NCBI GenBank assembly: GCA_003576915.1 | Contig: QEVF01000006.1 | Coordinates: forward strand, 1 to 64,000 | Direction: 5' to 3' | DNA length: 64,000 bases | Source: Planctomycetota bacterium | GTDB lineage: Bacteria; Planctomycetota; UBA8742; UBA2392 | In this document: positions 52,513 to 61,099 of the stretch, piece after piece | Layout: each line of letters opens with the position of its first letter | How positions within the stretch are numbered: position 1 is the stretch's first letter | Notes under the pieces: model-generated | The model's input: the letters and a program-made list of their open reading frames with translations, nothing else | Told to the model about the DNA's origin: nothing | The model's database searches: none | Program-made: the position numbers and the translations under genes

Positions 52513-53670
52513 TCAGGCCTTTTTGCCGTACACGTTGATGGTGGCGCGACCCTCGCCGCCCTTGATCTTGCTCTTGTACTTGAACACGATCTTCTGGATG
52601 CGGCGGGACTTGCCCGGCAGGTCAATGTCGCGGCTGCGCGTGTTCTCGTCAAATTCCAGTCGCGTCTTGACCTCGTGCTTGTCGCCGTTGGCGAAGGTCA
52701 CCTCGATATCCCACATCTCAAGGTTGCCCTCCTCCACTTCAACGCGGAAGGAACTGAAGAGCCCTTCGCCTTCGCAGTTCAGGGTGTCCTTGTCGGCGAT
52801 GAAGTCCACCTTGCGCGAACCCAGGTGTTCCCAGCCCGGGAAGCGGTCTTTGGGTTCCTTGGGCGTAGGCTGTCCCGCGCCCTGCTTGCCGTAGAGGCGG
52901 ATGGTGGCCTTGCCGTCACGGATGCGGCTCTTGTACTTGAACGTCACGCTCTTGATCACGCGGGCATCGCCGGGGAAATCAAAGTTGCGCGAGCGCGACC
53001 CCTCCTTGAACTCCGCCCGCGCCTCCGGCGACCAGGTTTCATCATTGCCGAAGGTGAACTTGATGTCCCACATCTCCACTTCACCGTCTTCGCAGGTGAT
53101 CAGCGCGCCCGTGAAACGGCCATCCCTGGCGCCCACCTCAATCGTGTCCTTGTCGGCCAGGAAGTCGACGCGGCGCGTGCCAAGGTGCTCAAAACCCTTG
53201 TACTGCAGGGGTTTGTCCTCGAAGTCCTTGCTCCCCGCCGTTCCGGGGCCCTTGCCGTAGACCTCAATGGTGGCCTTGCCGCGCTTGAGCTTGGAGCGGT
53301 ACTTGAAGGTGATTTCCTTGATGATGCGGGCTTCGCCAGGCAGGTCGATCTGGCGTGAGCGCGAACCCTCCTGGAACTCGGCGCGCACCTCCGGCGAGAA
53401 ACTTTCGCCGTTGCCGAACTCGATCTTGATGTCGTGCATGACCAACTCGCCGTCATCGACGGACAGCATGATGCTGTTGAAGCGGCCTTCCTTGGCGGTG
53501 ACGTCAATCGTGTCCTTGTCCGCCCCGAAATCGACCTTCTTGCTGCCTATGAGTTCATAGTTCGGAAACTTCGGCGCCATCATCATCTGCGCCTCCAAGG
53601 GTTGGCTCGTATGGCTGGCCAGACCCATGGCTACCGCGGCGGCAAACGCCCATCCAAAAAGCTTACGCAT
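52513..53670 (-). CDS. Exported protein with three tandem YaaI/DUF2541-like domains
   Basis: 385 residues with a signal peptide (MRKLFGWAFAAAVAMGLASH) and three copies of a roughly 105-residue domain (about 37-140, 158-262, 278-383). Each has LIGSKKVDFGADKDTIDV- or LGxRxVDFxADKDT-type starts, an EGRF/DGRF core, a W/H-DI-KxxFGN strand, an EGSRSR or ENTRSR turn and FKY(R/K)S plus YGK ends. Copies are clearly homologous but not identical. ATG 53670 follows GAGGAGACA. The function is not known. Confidence 0.85.
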   Translation of the reverse strand: MRKLFGWAFAAAVAMGLASHTSQPLEAQMMMAPKFPNYELIGSKKVDFGADKDTIDVTAKEGRFNSIMLSVDDGELVMHDIKIEFGNGESFSPEVRAEFQEGSRSRQIDLPGEARIIKEITFKYRSKLKRGKATIEVYGKGPGTAGSKDFEDKPLQYKGFEHLGTRRVDFLADKDTIEVGARDGRFTGALITCEDGEVEMWDIKFTFGNDETWSPEARAEFKEGSRSRNFDFPGDARVIKSVTFKYKSRIRDGKATIRLYGKQGAGQPTPKEPKDRFPGWEHLGSRKVDFIADKDTLNCEGEGLFSSFRVEVEEGNLEMWDIEVTFANGDKHEVKTRLEFDENTRSRDIDLPGKSRRIQKIVFKYKSKIKGGEGRATINVYGKKA

Positions 53671-53926
53671 TGTCTCCTCTTTCGTTGTTGGGCCGGTCCC
53701 CCCGGCCTCAGCCCCTATTGCCAGCAGCACAGCATCGAACCCCCCACATCCAAAAGGTTGCGGAGATTTCATACAAACCGTACGAAACACCGGAGAAGGT
53801 GCGACCTGTACTCAGCATGGGACAAGATAGACTTGACCTGTGCGGACTCAATGGGGCGCTTTGGCACCGGACGATTGGCCCGAACTTTGAAGTGCACATT
53901 CCGCCTGGCGGAAACACAATCGGCAC

Positions 53927-55018
53927 ATGCTCGGCTACCTCGAGTTTCCCAATTGGAATCCGGTCGTCATTGACCTCACCTGGCTGCTGCCCAACGCAGC
54001 CCTGCGCTGGTATGGCCTCACTTACGTCATCAGCTTCGCCTTTGGTTATGCCGCGCTCTGGTTCATGCAAAAGCGCGGCTATTTGCGCATTGCGGCCGAT
54101 GACGTGGTGAACTACATGATCGTCGGGGTCATCGGTGTGTTCGCCGGCGGCCGCCTGGGCGAGATCCTGTTCTATCAGTTCGACTACACGTTCCTGAGCG
54201 ATCAGCCGTGGTCGGAGCGCCTGGTCAATGTCTTCCGGGTGTGGGACGGCGGCATGAGTTTTCACGGGGGGCTCATCGGCGTGACCCTTGCCGTGCTGCT
54301 GTTTTCACGCTACCGCAGGCAGAACTTTTTCAACGTCATGGACGGCTGCACCCAGTTCATGCCCTTCGGCATCGCCTGCGTTCGCTTTGGAAACTTCGTG
54401 GGGGGGGATCTCTACGGCCGCGTCATCACCGATGAAGCCGGACGCGCCATCTATGACGGGTCACGTCTTCCATGGTACGCCATGAAGTTCCCCACGGACC
54501 CCGAGGCGCTGACCCTGATTGCACGCCAGGTGCCTTCAGACACCTGGCGCGACCACAGCCCACTGCCGGTGGCGCCGGACGTCTGGGCCAGGGTCGAGCC
54601 CTTTGTGCCGGGGCGTTACCCGAGCCAGCTCTTGCAGATGCTGCTGGAAGGGCTTTTGCTCTGGTTCACGCTCATCTTTTTCAGGCGCTATTGCCGCAAG
54701 CCGGGCATGCTGGCCTCGCTGCTGTGCGTGTTTTATGGCGTTTACCGTTTCCCCGTGGAGTTCCTGCGCGAGCCCGACCCTCACCTCAACCCCTCCGCCG
54801 AGGGACTGAGCAATTTCAGCGCCCGCGTGCTGCATGCCCTACAGCTCACCATGGGTCAGGCCCTCTGCGTAGGGCTGATTCTCTTCGGCCTTGTCATGTT
54901 CTTCTATTGCTGGCGCAGCAACCGCTCCGGCACCCCCTACAGTGACGACGAGCTTCGCATGCGCGCCTTCACGAAAAAGGCGGCCCCGCAAGGAGCCGCC
55001 TCACTCGCCAAGCCCTGA
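53927..55018 (+). CDS. lgt: Prolipoprotein diacylglyceryl transferase Lgt
   Basis: 363 residues; attaches diacylglycerol to the lipobox Cys of prolipoproteins in the inner membrane. Seven or so membrane segments are visible. Signatures: LRWYGLTYVISFAFGY, FAGGRLGEILFYQ, WDGGMSFHGGLIGV (active-site His), GIACVRFGNFVGGDLYGR, the segment YPSQLLQMLLEGLLLW and YRFPVEFLREPDPHL. It would serve the many lipoproteins in this window. The loop after GDLYGR is longer than usual (about 60 residues). The C-terminal end overlaps a minus-strand terminator. Confidence 0.95.
   Translation: MLGYLEFPNWNPVVIDLTWLLPNAALRWYGLTYVISFAFGYAALWFMQKRGYLRIAADDVVNYMIVGVIGVFAGGRLGEILFYQFDYTFLSDQPWSERLVNVFRVWDGGMSFHGGLIGVTLAVLLFSRYRRQNFFNVMDGCTQFMPFGIACVRFGNFVGGDLYGRVITDEAGRAIYDGSRLPWYAMKFPTDPEALTLIARQVPSDTWRDHSPLPVAPDVWARVEPFVPGRYPSQLLQMLLEGLLLWFTLIFFRRYCRKPGMLASLLCVFYGVYRFPVEFLREPDPHLNPSAEGLSNFSARVLHALQLTMGQALCVGLILFGLVMFFYCWRSNRSGTPYSDDELRMRAFTKKAAPQGAASLAKP
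54973..55001 (-). terminator. Terminator for the HEAT-repeat gene, inside the lgt 3' end
   Basis: AGGCGGC (54978-54984) and GCCGCCT (54995-55001) make a 7-bp stem with a 10-nt loop. On the minus strand it is followed by a run of five T (54977-54973). It falls inside the last codons of lgt but serves the gene ending at 55025. Confidence 0.7.
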
Positions 55019-55024
55019 AAAATC

Positions 55025-56173
55025 CTACTTCTCGCGGGCCACGGCCATCTCCAGCAGGGGCAGAACCTGCCGGGCGGCCTTGCGCACGGCTTCGGCGCCT
55101 GATGCGTCCTCCGCCAGCTTGCGCACCTCGCCCAGGCTGTCCTTCCACGCCACGACACACAGCGCGCTTGAGATGAACTCGACGTCCGCCGGAAAGTTGC
55201 GCAGGCAGGCCACAAGCAATGCCGCGCTGCCGGCGCGTATTTCACGGGCGATTTCAGCCTTTTCGGCCCCCCGTGCCTGCCATCCGCCGCTGTTGCCGAG
55301 GGTTCCCAGCGCAACGATCAACGCTCTGCGAAGGGCCACGGCCTCTTCACCCTCTCCGCCAAGTCCGGCACTCTCGAGGCGGGACCGGATGGAGGCCAGG
55401 GCCTTGACGTCGGCCATCCAACCCAAGGCCATGGCCGCGCCCTCGCGGACTTTCAGGGGCGTCGCGGCACTGCCGACAACGTCATCAAGAAGAGTCAGGC
55501 CCTCTGCCCCCGCGCACTGGGCGTAACTCACGGCGGCCAACGCGCGCAGCCCGTCGCTGTGGCTGCCGCTCTTCAGAACGTCCTCAAGCACGAAACGGGC
55601 CCGGCCGTCAGACTTCTCGCCCGGAACCTGCACCAGGGCCGCCAGGAGCGTTTCGCGTTCCAGCTGGCCAGCCTCGCCGCCGCTGAACTTGCGCTCAGGC
55701 AGTGTGAACACCAGGGCCTCCAGCAGCAGGGGCACAATGGAAGTTCCGGCGTGGGCGAAGTCGCGGTGGCAGGAGGGCTTGCCGTGACGGAACTGACGGT
55801 AAACCTCGGGGTCGATGCCGCGGGGCTGGTCCACGCTCTGGGCCAATTCGGGCTGACTGATGCGAAGTCGGCAGATTTCAGCGGCCAAAGCGCGCGTGTA
55901 ACGGTCCCGCGTCCAATGCTCGTCCTTTGCGGCGTGCTCCAGGGCCGCAAGAGCATCGCTGCCGAAAGCCAGCACCGCAGCACGCTTCTCACGCCAGGTC
56001 CTGGCGTCGCCCGCCTTGACGGCGGCGAGTTCGTCAAGCGCTTCCAGCAGCGCCGGCTCGTTGAACTCCGCCACCGGCAGGGAAGCGGGCTCCAAGGCCC
56101 AGGCAGCCTGAGGCGCGGCAAAGAAGGCAAGGAGGCCAAGACTGACGGCAGCGATGAATCGGTGGCTGAACAT
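55025..56173 (-). CDS. Exported HEAT-repeat protein
   Basis: 382 residues with a signal peptide (MFSHRFIAAVSLGLLAFFAA, cleavage near AWA). The rest consists of alpha-helical repeats: LRALAAVSYAQCAGAEGLTL, REGAAMALGWMADVKALASI and RRALIVALGTLGNSGGW are HEAT/Armadillo-like. It lies 42 bp after the PKD-PAD lipoprotein gene on the same strand, so both are likely one transcript and it may be its scaffold or adaptor. No enzyme motif. Confidence 0.8.
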   Translation of the reverse strand: MFSHRFIAAVSLGLLAFFAAPQAAWALEPASLPVAEFNEPALLEALDELAAVKAGDARTWREKRAAVLAFGSDALAALEHAAKDEHWTRDRYTRALAAEICRLRISQPELAQSVDQPRGIDPEVYRQFRHGKPSCHRDFAHAGTSIVPLLLEALVFTLPERKFSGGEAGQLERETLLAALVQVPGEKSDGRARFVLEDVLKSGSHSDGLRALAAVSYAQCAGAEGLTLLDDVVGSAATPLKVREGAAMALGWMADVKALASIRSRLESAGLGGEGEEAVALRRALIVALGTLGNSGGWQARGAEKAEIAREIRAGSAALLVACLRNFPADVEFISSALCVVAWKDSLGEVRKLAEDASGAEAVRKAARQVLPLLEMAVAREK

Positions 56174-56215
56174 GGCTGGTTCTCTTTGGCTTGGGGTCTG
56201 GAGAGGCGACCGGCC

Positions 56216-58519
56216 CTAGTCCCACCAGTTTCCGGCGGGGGGAGTGCGCACGTTGTTCGTGCCGCAGTGAATCTCGCCCAACAGGTCGTGGTAGGAGTAG
56301 AAGACGTCAACAAAGGTCACCTGCACCGGGTTGGAGGCCGTGCCCAGCGCCTCTAGGGCCGTCTTGGTGGCGGCCGCCCAGACATCGGTCGGCTGGTCCG
56401 GCCCTTCAGGATCCGGCACCACCAGATGGGTGGTGCCGTTGGCCAGGGGCAGTGAAACCAGGTTCGTCACGCCGGGGTTGAGGGCCGCGGCATAGTTGCT
56501 TCCGACGTTTTCAAACAGCACCGGCAACTCGACGAAGTCGGCGGCCGTCAGCCCGCACTGGGTGATGAGCTGTTGCTTGATGGTGTCGAGCTTGGCCTGG
56601 GCGTTGGTGTTGTACGTCATCAGCGCGGCATCACCGAGAATGGCATTGACTGTCGTCTGCCAGCCGTTGGTGGTGCGGCCCGCAAAGACGGTAAGGTTGC
56701 CGCCGCCGGAACTCTGTACGGTTTGAAGGATGTTGCGGGCCAGAGTGGGCGAGGCAAAGGCGACGGCCCACCCCCGGGCGCGGCTGGGCGCAGGCACGAA
56801 CGCGAGAAACTCGTCCACGTGGCCCACGGCCAACCAGGTCGCCGGAATTTCGAGCGAGGGCCCTTGCAGGGAGCAGGCCGTGAAGAACTGCTTGTACAGC
56901 GAGTCCATGGCGGTGTTGTCTGTGGTGGTGGAGCCCAGCAAGGTCGAAGGCCCCCCGGTGATAATGCGCCCCCAGGGGTAGTTCGTGGTGCCGTTGTTGT
57001 GAGGCGGCACGACTTCAAGGTTGCCGCCGTAGTTCTGCGAAACCTGCGTGCTGGCAAAGCGCTGGATGAAGTCAAAGTCCGGATCCCAGAGAATGTTCTG
57101 GCACCAGGCATCGACGGCACGGTAGCGGGCAAGCTGGAGCACACTGTCCACGCGGCGCCTACCGCCGGCGGAAGGCAGGAGCACGGTCATGGGCTCGCTG
57201 CTGTCCTGCAGCCAGCGATCGTTGCTGTAGCTGGAGCCCGGCACTTCCTGGTACGTGATGCCGGCGGAGTTGCACAAGGCCTGAATCGTGGTACGCGCCG
57301 CGGTGTTGTTCGAGGTGCCGCTCGTGATGCTTACGATGTAATAGCGGTCGGCCACCCACAGGTTGGTGTTCATGATGGGCGGCGCACAACGCAGGCGCAC
57401 CTGGTCCGTGCCAAGGCTGACGCTGGCGGCATCGCGCACGTCCAGGGTAAGAAACACAATACCGTCCCAGCTTGAGCTGAGGCGGCCACGACACTCAATG
57501 CCCAGCTCAATGTCGGCCGCCTGGACCGCGGCCACGGGCAGGGTGAAGCTGCCGCCCGTTGAATACACGGAGGTCCAGGTGCCTCCGTTGTTCTGGAAAA
57601 TCCGGACGTTACTCTGCGCTGCGGCGGGCGTCACGTTGATGGTGACACTGCCGCCGGAAGGCGCTCCGCTCATCTGGCGAATCACGATGCGCGCGAGATC
57701 AAGCGCGTCGGACGCACCATTCACCGCCGTGTCAGAATGATCAAGCTGCGCGTTGTTGTCGTCGTCGTCGATGTTCCAGTAGAAGACAGCGCCCCGCGTC
57801 GTGGACCAGGTCTCCTCGCCCGCCTCGTCGGCCGCGTTGTCCACGGACCCGTTGCGGTCTGTGTCCACATCAATGTCAACCGTCGTCGAGGGCGGAGTAT
57901 TGACCGTAATATACGCCGTGCGGGTGCGTACGTTGCTTCCGCCACTGTTGCTGGCCGTCAGCACCACGGTGTAGGTGCCGGCCGCGCTGTAAACGTGAGC
58001 AGGATTCTGAGCCGCGCTGTCGGCCGTGCCGTCATTGTTGAAGTCCCACGACCAGGCCGTGGCGTTCGTGGACTGGTCGGTGAACTGCACTGAACTACCC
58101 AGGGTTACGGTGGTAGGCGAAGCCACGAACTCCGCGACCGGCGGAGGGGGCGTCACCGTGATGTAAGCCATGCGCAGACGGGTGTTGATGCCGGCGGCGT
58201 TAGACACCTGTAGGGTGACATCGTAGATGCCGGGCGCCGTGTAGACGTGGCTGGGGTTCTGGCCGTAGTCTTCGGGCGTGCCATCGCTGTTGAAGTCCCA
58301 CTGCCAGCCAGTGGCGCCCGTGGAACCGTCCGTAAACTGCACCGGGCTTCCGACCTGTACGGTAAGGGGAGAAGCCGTGAACTCAGCGATTGGCAGGCTG
58401 GTCGTTGAACCGCCGCCACCCCCGCCGCCCCCGGAACTCCCGCCGCCGCAGCCGGCCAGCAGCAAGGTCACCACGGACAGCAAAGTCACGACACGGGCCG
58501 ACACGAATATCGCATGCAT
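56216..58519 (-). CDS. PKD-domain lipoprotein with protein-arginine deiminase (PAD) domain
   Basis: 767 residues. A lipoprotein signal (LAGC, Cys24) and a Gly-rich linker precede two PKD domains (about 43-124 and 127-206). An acidic segment, DIDVDTDRNGSVDNAADEAG and IDDDDNNAQLDHSD (about 214-265), resembles the calcium-binding middle domain of PAD enzymes. The C-terminal catalytic domain (about 380-767) has DRWLQDSSEPM (D439), NYPWGRIITGG, GHVDEFLAFVP (H567, D569) and EIHCGTNNVR (C752), matching the catalytic Asp, His, Asp and Cys of animal PADs. It would convert protein arginine to citrulline at the cell envelope. ATG 58519 starts it. Confidence 0.88.
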   Translation of the reverse strand: MHAIFVSARVVTLLSVVTLLLAGCGGGSSGGGGGGGGSTTSLPIAEFTASPLTVQVGSPVQFTDGSTGATGWQWDFNSDGTPEDYGQNPSHVYTAPGIYDVTLQVSNAAGINTRLRMAYITVTPPPPVAEFVASPTTVTLGSSVQFTDQSTNATAWSWDFNNDGTADSAAQNPAHVYSAAGTYTVVLTASNSGGSNVRTRTAYITVNTPPSTTVDIDVDTDRNGSVDNAADEAGEETWSTTRGAVFYWNIDDDDNNAQLDHSDTAVNGASDALDLARIVIRQMSGAPSGGSVTINVTPAAAQSNVRIFQNNGGTWTSVYSTGGSFTLPVAAVQAADIELGIECRGRLSSSWDGIVFLTLDVRDAASVSLGTDQVRLRCAPPIMNTNLWVADRYYIVSITSGTSNNTAARTTIQALCNSAGITYQEVPGSSYSNDRWLQDSSEPMTVLLPSAGGRRRVDSVLQLARYRAVDAWCQNILWDPDFDFIQRFASTQVSQNYGGNLEVVPPHNNGTTNYPWGRIITGGPSTLLGSTTTDNTAMDSLYKQFFTACSLQGPSLEIPATWLAVGHVDEFLAFVPAPSRARGWAVAFASPTLARNILQTVQSSGGGNLTVFAGRTTNGWQTTVNAILGDAALMTYNTNAQAKLDTIKQQLITQCGLTAADFVELPVLFENVGSNYAAALNPGVTNLVSLPLANGTTHLVVPDPEGPDQPTDVWAAATKTALEALGTASNPVQVTFVDVFYSYHDLLGEIHCGTNNVRTPPAGNWWD

Positions 58520-58551
58520 GCAGACACCTCGGACGCCGGAGCCTATGAACT

Positions 58552-58582
58552 ATAGTACGGCCCGAGGTGATCTTCTCACCAA
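58552..58582 (-). promoter_or_regulatory. Candidate promoter and operator before the PAD lipoprotein
   Basis: On the minus strand TACTAT (58557-58552) is a good -10; TTGGTG (58582-58577) as a -35 has a long 19-bp spacer. GGTGA (58566-58570) and TCACC (58576-58580) form an inverted repeat between them, a possible operator. Predicted start lies about 25 bp before the ATG. Confidence 0.4.
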
Positions 58583-58665
58583 CGATTCAGATTCCAACGG
58601 ACAATGAATTGCCCATGACACAGGGACCGGCCGCCCTCCCGCCAACTCCCTGCCTTCGAGCTGGT

Positions 58666-60174
58666 TTACTCGTCCGACGGGCGGCGCACGATCTCTGCCC
58701 AGTCCACCTCGACGCGGCTGCCCCTGGGGTCTGAGGCCCAGACCTGGAAGTTCTTGAAGGTGAACCCGATGCGGATGGGCGTTGTCTTGTCCAGCGTCCG
58801 AAACAGGTCCGTCAGGGGCAACTCCATTTCCATCCACTCGCCGACGCGGGCCGCCTTGAACGAACAGCGGTAGTTGCCGTCTTCCGCCGTGCCCATTTGC
58901 AGCAGCAATTCTTCCGGGGCGCGACTGACCCGCAGCCTCATGCGCAGCACGTCGCCTTTGCGCAGGCGCTGGGGCTGGCCAAGGTAAACGGACACCCCGG
59001 CCTCCGTTCCCTCACCGCGCCCCACCCCGTCAATGACCTCTCCTTTGTGGCGACGCTCAGGGGGGACCTGCTCAAAGTCCTCACGCCACAGCAGGCGCTG
59101 GGGCAAGCCGCGCAACATGGCGTGTTTGCGGGCCAGCGCTTCCAGGCTGGTGGCGGACGCACGGGAAAGCCCCTTGGCGGTCAGGGTGGCAGACTTCCCA
59201 GCGCCCACCAAGCCTCCGGGGGATTCCACCTGGCCCTGGAGGCAGGAGATTGACAATGAGTTCCTGCCCGCCTCAAAGAGGACCATGCCGGCCGTGACAA
59301 CGCTCAGGGCAGAGGCGGATACCGTCACTCGAGGCAGGTCCAGATTGTCGAGGAACAGGCTTTCGTCGATGAGTTCCAGTCCCTGTTCTTCGCTGCCCAG
59401 CGCTATCTCGCCGTCGAATCGCGCCAGCGCGCCCGAAACCAGAATCAAATCGGCCTGCCCCGTGGTCCGCAGGCGGGCACCCGCCCGGAGCTGTTCGCCG
59501 GCTTCGACGACGCGCCACTCCTCCGACTCCGCATAGCGCAACTTGAGGCCATTCTTGCGGCCAACTTCCTTTACAGTAGCTACGACGGCTCGCGGCAACT
59601 CCGCCTCAGGCGCCGGCCGTTCCTCGCTCCTGGGGGGCTCGGTGGATTCCGGACGCCGCACCTCGCCCTCCGGCGCCCTGGCAGGCGGCTGAGGCGGCAC
59701 CTCCGCGGGCGGCTTTTCTTCCCGTGCCGGGGGTTGGGGCCTTGGCCTCGGGTCGGCGGGCAGGTCCGGTAGCGGAGCCTCAGGTTCGGGCGACGCCTTG
59801 GCCGGGGGAACTTCGGGCGCGGGCACAATCTCCGCTGGTTCCTGCAGGTTCGGCGCAAGGACAGGGGCATTGGCCTTCGCCCCGCCCTCGGGAGCAGGCG
59901 CGAGGCGCGGCTGGTTCATGGCTATGATCACCGCGGCAAAGGCCGCCAGGACCAGCAGGGCCGCCAGCAAAGGTCCGGTGGCTGAACTGCGGCGCACCGG
60001 CCCAACGCCCATGCGTCTCCCGGCGGCCGGCAGGCTGCGACTGCGGCGCGGCCTTTGGGGCTGCTGCCTCTGCGCCGCGGCAAGAATACGGCCCGACAGG
60101 TCGGGCGCCGCCTCCTGTCCCACCACCTCGCGCAACGCGGCATCTAGGTAACGATCCCGGGCCTGTTCACTCAT
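58666..60174 (-). CDS. FecR-like transmembrane anti-sigma/signalling protein
   Basis: 502 residues. A short cytoplasmic helical part (SEQARDRYLDAALREVVGQE) like that of anti-sigma factors, one transmembrane helix (about 66-87), a long Pro/Glu-rich stalk (about 90-200), a FecR-like domain (about 205-330: GEQLRAGARLRTTGQADLIL, ALARFDGEIALGSEEQG) and a C-terminal beta-sandwich (about 360-502). Its ATG overlaps the sigma gene stop (ATGA), so they are translated together. It probably senses an envelope signal and controls the sigma factor. Confidence 0.75.
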   Translation of the reverse strand: MSEQARDRYLDAALREVVGQEAAPDLSGRILAAAQRQQPQRPRRSRSLPAAGRRMGVGPVRRSSATGPLLAALLVLAAFAAVIIAMNQPRLAPAPEGGAKANAPVLAPNLQEPAEIVPAPEVPPAKASPEPEAPLPDLPADPRPRPQPPAREEKPPAEVPPQPPARAPEGEVRRPESTEPPRSEERPAPEAELPRAVVATVKEVGRKNGLKLRYAESEEWRVVEAGEQLRAGARLRTTGQADLILVSGALARFDGEIALGSEEQGLELIDESLFLDNLDLPRVTVSASALSVVTAGMVLFEAGRNSLSISCLQGQVESPGGLVGAGKSATLTAKGLSRASATSLEALARKHAMLRGLPQRLLWREDFEQVPPERRHKGEVIDGVGRGEGTEAGVSVYLGQPQRLRKGDVLRMRLRVSRAPEELLLQMGTAEDGNYRCSFKAARVGEWMEMELPLTDLFRTLDKTTPIRIGFTFKNFQVWASDPRGSRVEVDWAEIVRRPSDE

Positions 60175-60674
60175 GGACGCAGCCTCTTTTCGATGCATTG
60201 GCGCAGGTGCTCCCGGGCGCGACGCAGCAGCGTTTTGGCACCCTCAGGATCCATGCCCAGAGAACGGGCGATGTCCGCGCGGGACGCCGCGCTGGAATAT
60301 TGAAGATCGATGGCGCGGCGCGCGCGCCCGGCCAGGGTTTTCAGGCACTCCCGCAAGGCCAGGCGATAGCGTTCGCCCTCGTCGTCGCCTTCGGCCGACT
60401 CCCAGGCTGCATCCAGCTCGTCGATGTTCCCGACGGACTCAAGTTTTGAATTGCGCCGCAGGGCCATGAGGTAGTGGTTGCGGGCCACGGTGCGCAGCCA
60501 CGCTGAAGTCTGGGAGCGGCTGCGCTGCTCCGGCGGGTGTTCAAGCAGCTTGAGGAAGGTCTCCTGGGTCAGGTCATCGGCCAGGGCCTCCGGACAACCC
60601 AGAAAGCGCAGGTAGCGCCAAACCGAAGCCTGATGCCGGCGCACCAGCTCAGTTAGGTCGATTTCCTCTGCCAT
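60171..60674 (-). CDS. ECF-type RNA polymerase sigma factor
   Basis: 167 residues. Region 2: LVRRHQASVWRYLRFLGC, ADDLTQETFLKLLEHPPEQR and SAWLRTVARNHYLMALRR. Region 4: LAGRARRAIDLQYSSAASRA and DIARSLGMDPEGAKTLLRRA (helix-turn-helix). Compact region 2 and 4 with a short linker is the ECF layout of planctomycetes. The start is set at ATG 60674 (MAEEIDLTELV); TTG 60716 also opens the frame. Its stop overlaps the FecR-like gene by 4 bp. Confidence 0.9.
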   Translation of the reverse strand: MAEEIDLTELVRRHQASVWRYLRFLGCPEALADDLTQETFLKLLEHPPEQRSRSQTSAWLRTVARNHYLMALRRNSKLESVGNIDELDAAWESAEGDDEGERYRLALRECLKTLAGRARRAIDLQYSSAASRADIARSLGMDPEGAKTLLRRAREHLRQCIEKRLRP

Positions 60675-60742
60675 GAGTGTCGCATTCACATACCGGAAAT
60701 GCGCGGCATGGCCCAAGGGGGTCAGGCAATTCGGGCCCGGCT

Positions 60743-60997
60743 TCAGGCGGCAACGGCCGTCTTCTTGAAGGCATGGTAGGTGGCTTCAAGAAAGTCCACG
60801 ATGGGACCGCGCAGGCGGTGCTCCGTCAACTGGTTCAGGGACTGGGCGCGCTCCTCCACCCAGTCGCGGTCCTTGCCGCGCGCCATGGAAACCGTGGGCT
60901 GCATGCCCAGCAGCATCTCAAAGAAGCTGGGAATGGCCTGATACTCCACCACAACCTGGTTGCGGGACTCGAACACATTGATGGCACGGTAACGCAT
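60743..60997 (-). CDS. Small unknown protein
   Basis: 84 residues: MRYRAINVFESRNQVVVEYQ, FFEMLLGMQPTVSMARGKDR, then DWVEERAQSLNQLTEHRLRG and a final helix. A strand-then-helix layout with a hydrophobic centre; soluble. It lies 68 bp upstream of the sigma gene on the same strand, with GAGGCGG before its ATG. No family recognised. Confidence 0.55.
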   Translation of the reverse strand: MRYRAINVFESRNQVVVEYQAIPSFFEMLLGMQPTVSMARGKDRDWVEERAQSLNQLTEHRLRGPIVDFLEATYHAFKKTAVAA

Positions 60998-61099
60998 AGG
61001 AACAGCCGCCTCGGGTTGAGCGCGAAGTTAGCGCCCAAGGCGACGAATGCAACCCCATTGCGGGCTCGCGGCGGCCCCCATCTCTGCTATGTTGTGCCC

